Shown piece by piece: positions 47,949 to 57,861 of a stretch of DNA of 64,000 nt (its first letter is position 1; each line of letters opens with the position of its first letter). The DNA comes from Cephalotus follicularis (lineage: Eukaryota; Streptophyta; Magnoliopsida; Oxalidales; Cephalotaceae), in the NCBI GenBank assembly GCA_001972305.1, contig BDDD01001480.1, positions 340,392-404,391 of the forward strand, read 5' to 3'. The position numbers were made by a program, and so were the translations under genes. The notes beneath the pieces were generated by a model. It saw only the letters and a program-made list of their open reading frames with translations. It did no database searches and was not told the DNA's origin.

Positions 47949-48877
47949 AATGTTATGTTTTAAGTAGTTTTAGGGTTTCTTTTTATAGACAATATAAATA
48001 AATCACTGTAAGTTGTTTGAGAAATTTTTTTTCGCCATTGTCAAAATGAAACGAAACTTGACCAGTTGATTAGAAACGATCAGCTAATAAATACTAAAGT
48101 CCATGTCGTGATTTCGGTTAGAAATTCGCGTTCTAAGATCGTTTAGTGGGTCAATTTATCGTATTTATATTTTAGGGGTGTAATTACAAATTTCTAAAAG
48201 TTATGTTTTAAGTCATTTTAGGGTTTCTTTTTGCAGACAATGTAAACATATCAACATAAGTAGTTTGAGACAGTTTATTCGTCGGTGTCAGAATGAAACG
48301 AAACTTGACGGGTTGATTGGAAACGAGTCACTGATCAATACTCATGGCTATGCAATGATTTCGTAGGGAAATTCTCATTCCAAGATCATTTAGTGGGTCA
48401 ATTTATCGTATTTCTATTTTAAGGGTGTACTTATAAAAATCTAAAAGTTACATTTTCAGCCGTTTTAGGGTTTCGTTTTGCAGACAATGTAAATACATCA
48501 TTGTAAGTTGTTTAAGACAGTTTATTCGCCGGTGTCAGAATGAAACGAAACTTGGCCGGTTTATTAGAAACGAGTAGCTGATCAATACTCATGTCTTTTT
48601 AGTGATTTCAGGAGAAAATTCGCGTTTCGAGATCGTTTAGTGGGTCAATCTATCGTATTTATATTTCAGGAGTGCAATTACAAATTTCTAAAAGTTATGT
48701 TTTAAGTCGTTTTTGGATTTCTTTTTGCAGAAAATGTAAATACATCAACGTAAGTTGTTTGAGACAGTTTATTCATCGGTGTCAGAATGAAACAAAACTT
48801 GGCTGGTTGATTGGAAAGAGCCGCTGATCAATACTCACAGTTGTGGCGTGATTTCGGTGGAAAATTAGCGTTCCGAG

Positions 48878-50662
48878 TGTCACACCCCGTTTAGGTAGGA
48901 CAACATTAAAGCGGTAAAGGCAATTAACATATAAATACAGCTTATGCAAATACCATAAAATTTAAACTTTTCCAAGGAACATTAGTGGCGGAAGCATAAA
49001 AATTCATAAGCTGTAAACTCGTAAAGTGCATCCCATACTGCACGCTACCCAATACAAGTCCGTCACTGTTAATCGCCCATAAAACAGAGCGTGATCACAG
49101 TAGAAAATTAAATCCCATCATTAATAAAACATAGTACAGTACACTAGTCCTTTAATAAAACTCAGTTTATTACAAAACATGAGAAAAGTAAAGCCAAGAA
49201 CAAAACAACATAACATCTTGTTCTTCGCCCATGCCAGTCCAATCGGTCCACTGCATCAATCTGTAAAGTAGAGGATTAGCCTTTGTCCTCACTCGACTAA
49301 GTCATAAAAGTAGCATGGGATCAACATTAGATGCATGTCATGTAATGTATGCATAAATGATGCAGTGCAGGAAATACCAGTTTATATATATGTGAGAAAT
49401 ATATGCATTTTAGCAGTACAGTAAAATAATAGTGGGTACATATATAAGAAAATATATGTATGCAGGAATAGTACAGTTGTAACCTGGCCAGGGTTCCATC
49501 AACAGGCATAGTAATGTCCAAAAAGGACCAACAGGCAGTACAGTATGTCCGTAAGAGGACCACAACAAGCAGGCAATATGTGTAACGCCGCCAACTCCTG
49601 GCCCCATGCTACACTCCCACTCCGGTCCCTACTCCAGGCAACCGAGCGAGGCAACAGTATAGTACAGTGAGTCACCCAGCCAACTCCTGGCCCCGAGGTC
49701 AACCCTACCACTAGCCGGCGCTGGCAGCCTCCGCCATGCAACCAGTGGCTCAAGCACAACCACATAGAAATTCACAGAGCAAACAGTGAAACAAACAGTA
49801 AACAGTACAGTGGAGATCGTTTAGATCGACATTAGGCAGTTCATTTTCCAATATTTCTGAAAGTAATAAATATTTGAAACATGTAATTTCAGTAGTAGAA
49901 ATACCTTTGAACAAATCAGTAGTGTAAATCGTTTACCAGTTCGTTCGAAAATACGTTATTAACCAATACATATTTTCATACTCAAAATAGCACATTTCGA
50001 GTTCACATATGCATTTCTAAACATCACAACTTTAGAAAATCATAAACGATTTACAAACAGTAACCAATAAGAAGTAAACAGTGTATATGAAATGCATACA
50101 AATGCTCTAATGCATCCTAAGAGAAATCGGGATCGTCGGGTATCAAAACCGTAAAACTGTCCAAACAGGACTATAAAGCGTCCGCGTTTATTCCTTAGGC
50201 GTCGACGCTTGTGTCCCTCAAGCGTCAACATTCAGTTTCATAGCGTCAGCGCTTTCAGTGTCTGGGTGTCGATATCTCCTCCCTTAGACGTTGACGTTTT
50301 AACGCATTTCAACATATAAAACGCCGTTCATAGTATTAAGCGTCGATGCTTATACAAGGCGTCAACGGTTTCAAGCAGGGGTCGTCTTCTTCCTCACGAC
50401 ATGGCAAACAGTGACATTTCCATGACCATAACATGCACTCCAACATGTATAAAGCCCAGCAAACTAGCATGCAATATCACATCATACATCCAGTATAGCA
50501 TAGCAACATTTCATTAACTCAAAAATAGTCCAACAAGCCATGAAATCTATGCAAAACATCACTGAACAAACATCAACTATTGGATCCAAAAATACAGTTA
50601 TGGCTTCCCCTACCTCTGGCCTCAAGTTAGAAGCCGAAAGTCCATATTTTTTAGTATCCACT
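48878..50662 (-). mobile_element. Truncated LTR L (gypsy-type)
   Basis: On the minus strand the 3' end is CGGGGTGTGACA at 48878. It carries the gaggacaaaggctaat block near 49280 and a palindrome cluster, and near 50610 a tagcttgaaaccagaggta-like block as in C. It breaks off at about 50662 straight into integrase sequence of M, so the LTR start is lost. A simple-repeat-like stretch of cagtacag words lies at 49400-49830. Confidence 0.7.
50180..50366 (-). repeat. GTCGAC-type cluster in L
   Basis: Cores at 50180, 50201, 50224, 50245, 50268, then 50290, 50342 and 50361. Most steps are 19-23 bp. Arms are AGCG/CGCT (GGCGTCGACGCTT at 50199-50211). Confidence 0.8.
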
Positions 50663-51371
50663 TCCTCCCATACAGTGCTTCAAACGGTGCCATGCCGATA
50701 CTGGAATGATAGCTGTTATTATAAGAGAACTCTATCAAAGGAATGCGATCCTCCCATGTACCAGCAAAATCAATAATGCAAGCCCGTAGCATATCCTCCA
50801 AGGTCTGGATGGTACGCTCAGACTGCCCATCGGTCTGAGGGTGAAAGGCAGTACTCAGGTTTAGCTTCGTCCTGAAAGCTGTCTAAAATCTCTTCCAGAA
50901 GTTGGAAGTGAAGATGGAATCTCTATCACATACGATGCTAACTGGAACACCGTGTAGCCTCACTATCTCCTTCACATACAAACGAGCTAGCTTGCTCGCA
51001 GAATTGGTAACGTCTGTAGGCAGAAAGTGTGCTGATTTAGTGAGTCTATCTACGACAACCCACACGGCGTTGTGGCAGTTCTGAGTCAGAGGAAAACCCA
51101 AAACAAAATCCATCGTAACATGTTCCCACTTCCACTCTGGAATTGGTAAAGGTTGTAGTAAACTTGCCGGTCTCTGGTGCTCAGCCTTGACTGTCTGGCA
51201 TGTCAAACACTTTGCCACATACTCGGCGATCTCTCGTTTCATGCCAGGCCACCAGTAAGTCTTCTTCATATCTTGATACATTTTAGTGCTACCAGGATGG
51301 ATACTGTACAGAGATTTATGAGCCCCGCGAAGTAACTCATTCTTAAACCCTAGTTCATTCGGAAGACACAC
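50663..51371 (-). pseudogene. Integrase of M
   Basis: Zinc-binding H-H-C-C region ([25 protein letters not shown]), catalytic core with [10 protein letters not shown] (first D), [12 protein letters not shown] (second D) and [13 protein letters not shown] (catalytic E), then [22 protein letters not shown] stop after TSNFWKRF (50883-50885) interrupts the core between second D and E. The C-terminal part is lost at the junction with L. Confidence 0.92.
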
Positions 51372-51504
51372 ACGTCCTCGATATCTCAGAATACCATCAG
51401 CATGTAATCAAAAATCAGATTCCGAGTCTAGGTTCTCAAATTCGTAGGAATTCCGCATCGTGCGGTTGTGCATCCCTGATGTGATCCAGTAACACAGGCT
51501 GTAC

Positions 51505-51894
51505 TCACATGTCGGCCACAAAAATCCTCGGTGACTGATTAAACGGAGACCACTCTTGGAAGTCTTCTAACATCTTCCATTGCGACACCATCACACTGGA
51601 AACCATAGCCTTGCGGCTCATGGCATCAGCGACTACATTCGCTTTTCCCGGGTGGTACTGAACACTGCAATCATAATCATCAAAGAATTCTACCCACCTG
51701 CGTTGTCTCATGTTCAGTGTGTCCTGACAAAACAGGTACCTCAAACTCTTATGATCGGTAAAGATCTCAAATTGCACACCATAAAGATAGTGCCACCACT
51801 TCTGAAGGGCGAAGATAATAGCTGCAAGTTCGAGGTCATGAGTCGGGTAGTTTTCTTCATACGGCTTTAGCTTCCTCGAGGCACATGCAATCAC
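51505..51894 (-). pseudogene. RNase H of M
   Basis: [49 protein letters not shown] and [13 protein letters not shown] are the standard gypsy RNase H landmarks. The first part (YNDASGRGLGCVLM) is in the neighbouring block 51904-52096, separated by a TAG stop at 51904-51906. Confidence 0.92.
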
Positions 51895-51903
51895 TCTGCC
51901 TCG

Positions 51904-52096
51904 CTACATCAATACACAGCCCAAACCCCTACCTGACGCATCATTGTAGACTGCAAAGCCCTCATTACCATTGGGTAATGCCAAGACAGGAGTGGAAACT
52001 AACCGATCCTTCAGTTCACGGAAGCTAGCTTCACAGTCTTCATCCCAGACAAAAGGGGTCTTTTTCTGGGTCAGTCTAGTCAAGGGCTCGGCTATC
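51904..52096 (-). pseudogene. RT connection of M, left of H
   Basis: It continues the RT frame after H: IAEPLTRLTQKKTPFVWDED, then LKDRLVSTPVLALP and YNDASGRGLG. The M-S-T start of the open frame here belongs to H's LTR edge, not to M. Confidence 0.9.
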
Positions 52097-52230
52097 CTTG
52101 ATGTTGACATTTATGTCTCAATCCTAAGTTTTGATGATAACATATTTGTGTTTACCAAAGTTTCTTGGTGTGCAAGAAAACCATGAAATGCACAAACCAG
52201 CACAAGAATTCTGCAGATACAGGGCAAACC

Positions 52231-52590
52231 GTCGACGCTCAAGGATAAAGCGTCAGCGCTTTGAGAGGCAGTCGAGACAAGGAACAAAGCGTCTACCGGT
52301 GAAGCACTTTCAAAAGAGGAACAAACACTCAAACCTTCGATGCCCAAATCCAAAGCGTCTGCGCTTTGACACAAAACGTCTGCGCTTTGTGCAAATCGTC
52401 TGCCGATTATACCAGTGAGGCCAATTGGAATTCAATTGGGCCTAAGCGTCGACGCTCAAACTTAAGCGTCAGCGCTTTGAGGTGCCGGTCGACTCCAACG
52501 CTTAGAACGCCTACGCTTTGAGCTAACAATTTCAAATTAAAGTTCCCAATGGTCACATAAGCGTCGACGCTTTGAAGGTGACAGTCGACG
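52231..52590 (+). repeat. Phased AGCGTCGACGCT array, 4-4-4-2
   Basis: Cores start at 52231, 52252, 52271, 52291; 52336, 52357, 52378, 52398; 52448, 52468, 52488, 52509; and 52563, 52584. Steps within groups are 19-21 bp; gaps between groups are 45-54 bp. Arms AGCG/CGCT are kept while the centre varies (GTCGAC, GTCAGC, GTCTGC, GTCTAC). A TATA box follows at 52686. The 3' LTR copy repeats it from 61389. Confidence 0.92.
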
Positions 52591-52685
52591 CTTTGCACGG
52601 CTGGAAAATTTCTGACAGAGTTTTAGTGGACATTCCATGATGGAACAATTCCTAAAACATTCCCAACGGATCTCTGAGGCAAAGA

Positions 52686-52693
52686 TATATATA
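52686..52693 (+). promoter_or_regulatory. TATA box of H LTR
   Basis: TATATATA in aaagatatatatatgcaagg, about 100 bases after the last palindrome and conserved in the 3' LTR (61843-61852). Likely core promoter by position. Confidence 0.6.
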
Positions 52694-53231
52694 TGCAAGG
52701 ATGTTTTGAAGAAAAAAAGAGAGAACAACACAAGAGAAATCAAATCACAAAAGAATTCAAAGAAATCATATACCAAGCATTCAAATACAAAGCTAATCTA
52801 AAAAGCTTTCATCTTACATCTTAAGCCATTGTTTTTTTTTTTTTTGGGAACAATTTGGTTAATATATATCAATAAAAGATGTTACACAAAGGCATTAGCA
52901 TGTTTACAAAAAGGACATGCCAAATGCACACTACCTAGAAGCCCAAAAAACTTGGGTATTAAACCCTAAACCATAACAAATCATACAAAAAAGGCCCTAA
53001 ACATGGGTATGTATCACCTATTCAAGCAAGAGCCACACTAGTGGGCCTTAGCCCAACCCGTGGCCAACTAACAGCAAAGGGCATCGCACGCCAACAGCCC
53101 AATCTTAGCGCACGTTGCGCCCATACATTTCTGCCAGCAGATGCCCAACCTTCCTCCCGTGCCAGCAGCCCAAAAAGCCACTGCATTGCGCACGTATGCA
53201 CCAATGCATCTCCGCCACCTTTGTACCAGTA

Positions 53232-54320
53232 TCAAATTTCCTCACCCAACGGGACACCCCAATTAACACAGAGGCTATGGTGGCGTTCACATCTTAGAGA
53301 GCTATTGCCTGACGCCAGCTTCCCACTCACATCCTGTCTCACCAAACGAATGATCTCCTGGTGAGGTAAGAACAAGTTCTTGAAGCAGCGACGATTCCTT
53401 TCTATCCACAGATGATAAGTGGTGGCTGCAAAGGCAAGTCTCCTCACAGTATGATGAAACGCACTGCCTCTCGCATGGGTGGACATCCACAGCACTTCAT
53501 CCGCCCAAGGGAGGATGGGTCTAACTATATTGCACATGTACAGGACTTCCCTCCATACCATGGCTGAGAACGGGGATTGGAAGAAGAGATGTTATAGCGT
53601 TTCTGTCTCCCCACAGAGGAAGGCACACTCAGCACTATGTACCACCCCAAAAGCCAACAACTTGTCCTTAGTCCTATGAGCTCCCCGATGCGCTAACCAT
53701 AAGCTGAAAGCATGCTTAGGTATTCTTTTACTATGCCAAACAATGTCGTGCCAATCCACCGAACTTGACCTTTGTCTAATACCATGGAATGCCCTGGCAG
53801 TGGAGAAGGCCTCCCCCACTTTGTCCCAATGTATACTATCTGGAACAGTAGAGATTGGGATGTTTCTCACTCTCTGTTGCAATTCAACCAAATCACATGA
53901 GGCCTGGGGCCAACACCACTCACCCTCCCATATAACATCCTTAACCCGTGCATGCTTGCTCAGACCAGCATCAAGAATTACCCTGTGTCCATATAGAGCA
54001 TGAACGGAGTGCCCATGCAGCCACGGGTCGAACCAGAGGGAGAATTGCTCGCCGTTCCCACATTTGTAAATAAGGTGCTCCTTCGCCAATGGCCTCAGAA
54101 GAAGGATCTGCCTCCATGACCAGGAAAGATGGCCATGTGACGAAGCTGACCAAAGGTTGGAATTATGGAGAAGATAAACATGGTACCATTTGGCCCAGAT
54201 AGATTCCTCCGTAAGCACACACCAAAGTTGTTTGAGGAGCAAAGCTTTGTTCCATGTCTTCAAATCACGGATACCCAGCCCACCCTCCAAAAACGGTTTA
54301 CAAACGTCAGCCCATTTCAC
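53232..54320 (-). pseudogene. LINE ORF2 C-terminal part (zf-RVT)
   Basis: Block 53592-54320: KWADVCKPFLEGGLGIRDLK, LWFDPWLHG and the zinc-finger region WHSKRIPKHAFSLWLAHRGA, CAFLCGETETL, followed after a stop by HLFFQSPFSAMVW in block 53232-53561 with TTYHLWIERNRRCF. This is the classic plant L1 C-terminus after RT. Stops at 53592 and about 54325 disable it. Confidence 0.9.
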
Positions 54321-54335
54321 CTTGCCTCTACCTCT

Positions 54336-55480
54336 TCAACCCCACAAGAGTGTCCTAAGGACACGCTCACAATCCTTTATAGTGCTCATAGGAAGCAGAA
54401 AAATGTTACACCAATAGCACTGCATGCTGACAAGGGTAGCCTTCACCAGTTGTAGCCGACCAGCAAAAGACAAAGCCTTACTTACCCAAGAATTGGCTCT
54501 GGCCGTGATACGCTCCACCAGAGTGCTACACTCAACCTTAGATAGTCTTTTCGTGATCAGGGGAAGACCTAGATAAGTCACTGGCAACGTACCTTCAAGG
54601 CATCCAACCCTATGGAGAATGTCCCTTCTCGTTCTAGCATTAGTGTTGCAGAAAAACACCAAACTCTTCTGAGGACTGACTGTGAGACCCGAGGCTTCTT
54701 TAAACTTATCCAAGCTCACCAAAAGGCAGTTTACGGATGGGAGGCTCGCCGCCGATAGAAAGAGGAGGTCGTCTGCATAACACAAGTGGGTAATGCCCAC
54801 ACGCTGGCACCTCGGGTGGAACCTGAACTGTCGCCCTAAAACAGAGGGATGGAGAAGGTGGGAGAGGAGATCCATACTCAAAGCAAAGAGGTAAGGCGAG
54901 AGAGGGTCTCCCTGCCTAAGCCCCCTCTTACCAGGAAAGTATCCATACATGCTACCATTAAGAATCACCGAGTACATAGGAGAAGAGATGCATTGTCGAA
55001 CCCACCCTACAAAATTCCTGGGGCACCCAAATTTTGTCAGCATGGCCAGGACAAAGTCCCACTCAATCGTATCATAAGCCTTGTGTATGTCCACTTTAAA
55101 GGCACAACGGGCAGCACCCCTATTCAAGCGGTATCCACGCAAGAGCTCCTGGGCAAGCAGAATGTTATGTCTTATGTTACGACCCTTGACAAAGGCCGAT
55201 TGGGCAGGGTCTACCAGGTGTTGGAGGGCTTGCTTCAATCTATTAGCAAGGATCTTCGAAATAGTTTTGTAAAGGAAGTTACAGTAGGCTATAGGTCTAA
55301 AGTCACCCATCCTCTCTGGACACTTCACCTTGGGCACAAGGGCTAAGGCTGTGGCGTTGAGACTTCTAGGCATGAAACCCGTGGCAAAGAAACTAAGAAT
55401 GGCCTGGGTGCAATCTTCACCAACAATGCTCCACGCATCTACGATCTTAGACGACAATGAACTCAAACGTTGGAGAGAGC
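54336..55480 (-). pseudogene. LINE reverse transcriptase
   Basis: RT motifs in order: FRPIAYCNFLYKTISKILANR, VDPAQSAFVKGRNI, FKVDIHKAYDTIEWDFV, GLRQGDPLSPYLFALSMD, the catalytic box LCYADDLLFLS (YADD), SGLTVSPQKS, and VTYLGLPLITKR. It is open for about 380 codons until a TGA after RTLLWG. The first codons of the open frame are junction sequence, not LINE. Confidence 0.93.
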
Positions 55481-55485
55481 TAAAA

Positions 55486-57381
55486 CATCTCAAAACCCCC
55501 TTACTTCGATGGCAATAACTATAGCCATTGGAAGGCTAAGATGAGCATTTTCATTCAATCCCTTGACTACAACCTATGGGACCTTATAGTTAATGGTCCA
55601 AATCTCCCCACCATCACACTTGAAAACAGGGATGTAGTTTCCAAGCCTAGAAATCTCCATGATGATAATGATAGGAAGAGAGTTCAAATAAATGCTAAGG
55701 CTAAGCATATCATTATTTGTGCCATAAATTCTAATGAATTCAATAGAATTTCTTCTTGCGTTTCCGCTAAGGAAATGTGGGATAGACTTGAGGTCACCTA
55801 TGAAGGGACTAATCAAGTTAAGGAAGCCAAAATTAGCATGTTAGTCCATGAATACGAAATGTTTACCATGAATGAGAACGAAGATATAAAATCCATGTTC
55901 TCTAGATTTACATACATTATTAATGCATTACAAGCTTTAGATAAGATGTATTCTAACAATGAAATGGTAAGAAAAATTCTTAGGTGCTTGCCAAGATCAT
56001 GGATGCCGAAGGTCACCGCGATTGAAGATGCGAAAAATCTCAATGTCCTTCCATTAGAAGATCTTCTTGGATCATTAATGACTCATGAACTATCTATGCA
56101 AAAGAAGGATGACGATGAAGAAAAGGAGAAGAAGAAGAAGAAGATAGTTTCCTTAAAATCATCCCAAACGGAAGATTCCGAGGATGATGATGATGATGAA
56201 GAGCTAGCCTTCATAACAAGGAAGTTCAAAAAATTCCTTGCTAGCAAGAAGAAATTTGGTGGAAAGCCAAATAATAAATTTCACCAAAAAGGAGAGTCAA
56301 GCAAGCTTGAGGAAATCATATGCTTCGAGTGCAACAAACTGGGGCACTATAAAAGTGATTGCCCCCGCCTCAAGAAGAAGGACCTATTGAAGAAGAAGAA
56401 GAAGGCCATGATCGCAACATGGGACGATAGTGATGAGTCTAGCTCGGATGAAGACTCAAATGAAGAAGTGGCTCAAATAGCCTTGATGGCTTTAGAGGAA
56501 GAAGAAGAAGAAGAAGAAGAAAGCGATGAGTTAACATATGACGAACTTGTTTTAGTAGTAGAAAAATATAGTTCTATAATTGCATCATTAAAGAAAAAGG
56601 TTAAGTCTTTGGTAAACGAAAATGATGAACTTAAATTGGCCAAGGAAGAAACCTCAAATGAAATTGAGGTAGATCATTTAGAAAATGAAGTGGTATATCT
56701 TGTAAAAGAAAATAAAAATCTTAAGGAGGAAATAGAAGTTTTAAAGAAAACTTTCTCAAAGTTTTCTAATAGTAGTAGAAGCTTGAAAATCTCCTTGGGA
56801 TGCAAAGATGTGTATTTGATAAAGCCGGACTAGGATATGACGAAATGAACAATGTCAAGCTTTATCAAGCATGCTTTGAAAGGAAAGAAAAATTATAAAA
56901 AGAAAAGGTTGAAAAGGCTAAAATTAAAAGGAAAATTGTAAAAACCACATGTGACTATTGTGGGAGAATTGGACATACATCTTTCACTTGCTTCCATAAA
57001 AAGAATGCCATGTTTAAGAAGAATTTGATTAATTCTTGTAATTTTTGTGGCAAACATGGACACACATCCTCACAATGCTATCATAGGAAAAATGCCATAA
57101 ATAAGAAAAGGATGAATGTCTTGTGTACACATTGTGGTAAGTATGGTCATGCATTTTCATCTTGTGTTTATAGAAGAAATAATATGCATAAAAGAAGAGT
57201 AGTTGTTTCTTGCAATAATTGTGGTAATAATGGCCATACTTCTACATCATGCTTTTATAAAGAGAATGTATTGAATGACTTGAACTTCTCTAGAATAAAA
57301 AGGAGTTGGGTTCCTAAAGGAACCATTTTGACTAACCCCAAAGGACCCAAAGTTTGTTGGGTACCTCAAACAAAAATTTGA
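55486..57381 (+). pseudogene. gag of H with five zinc knuckles
   Basis: It begins at the LINE junction within KPPYFDGNNYSHWKAKM. Core: MSIFIQSLDYNLWDLIVNGP, EMWDRLEVTYEGTNQ, KILRCLPRSW, LLGSLMTHE. First knuckle CFECNKLGHYKSDC (about 56320). An acidic segment and coiled coil follow. A one-base frameshift near 56785 moves LENLLGMQRC out of frame; a TAA lies near 56898. Then four knuckles start at 56950, 57037, 57124 and 57211, exactly 87 bp apart (CDYCGRIGHTSFTC, CNFCGKHGHTSSQC, CTHCGKYGHAFSSC, CNNCGNNGHTSTSC). It ends WVPQTKI at 57381. Confidence 0.93.
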
Positions 57382-57396
57382 AATTTATGTTTGTAG

Positions 57397-57861
57397 GTGT
57401 GCTTGAAGGAATTATCCAAGAAGACACAATGGTACTTGGATAGTGGATGCTCCAAGCATATGACGGGCGACAAGAGTCTATTCGTCAAATATGAATCAAA
57501 GGAAGGAGGAGAAGTAACATTTGGAGACAATGCAAAAGGGAAGATCAAAGGTGTTGGCTCCATAGGTAACCTTAAAACCTCCATTCATAATGTGTTATTT
57601 GTTGATGGACTTAAGCAAAATCTATTGAGCATAAGCCAATTATGTGACAAGGATTGTAGAGTCGTTTTTTAAAAAGACTCGTGCAAAGTGATAGATATTA
57701 ATAACGATCAAATAAAATTTATAGGACATAGACATGGGAATGTATATGTTGTAGATATAGATGATTTGATTAATATTAAATGCTTAGTATCTATGAATGA
57801 AGATAGTTGGCTATGGCATAGAAGGTTAGATCATGTAGGCATGTCAACCATATAAAAGCTT
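57397..57861 (+). pseudogene. Protease and GAG-preintegrase of H
   Basis: WYLDSGCSKHMTGD is the copia protease active site (DSGCS form, common in plants), followed by GGEVTFGDNAKGKIKGVGS and LLSISQLCDKDCRVVF. TAA at 57670-57672 and TAA at 57853-57855 interrupt the frame. Between them [16 protein letters not shown] is the GAG_pre-integrase motif (HRRLGH with G to D). Confidence 0.92.

Larger units (their letters stand above)
37547..48877 (+). repeat. Satellite K, about 247-bp units, split by J
   Basis: The phrase gtgggtcaatttatcgta (or its variant) recurs at 37794, 38041, 38289, 38536, 38782, 39029, 39276 and, beyond J, at 48146, 48393 and 48640. That is about 11 units of 246-248 bp. Removing J and one TSD copy restores a 246-bp unit. 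Units differ by roughly 10-20% by eye. Most carry TTTTAGGGTTT, a tttctttttgcag run and a gtaagttg word. The right end is cut by LTR L at 48878. Confidence 0.95.
52102..52831 (+). mobile_element. 5' LTR of H, broken by LINE
   Basis: It matches the first 730 bases of the 3' LTR with about 3-5% differences by eye. It stops at ttaagccattg, where the LINE poly(T) begins. The remaining 420 or so bases of the LTR are missing. Confidence 0.9.
52832..55485 (-). mobile_element. LINE (non-LTR element), 5'-truncated
   Basis: The poly(T) run 52832-52845 is the 3' poly(A) tail on the minus strand. Upstream come a 3' UTR with attgatatatattaacc, a zinc-finger RVT C-terminus and an L1-type RT. The endonuclease and the start of RT are missing: the match begins near AWSIVGEDCTQAI. 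The right edge at about 55485 runs directly into H's gag. No clear target duplication was found, and about 420 bp of H LTR plus PBS and gag start are absent. Confidence 0.9.

Noticed and set aside
38110-48470. Interstitial telomere repeats
   Set aside because: TTTAGGG occurs once per 247-bp unit and not in tandem; telobox is the better description.
53041-53364. 107-codon plus-strand frame
   Set aside because: It lies antisense to the LINE 3' end and ORF2 tail; no independent support.
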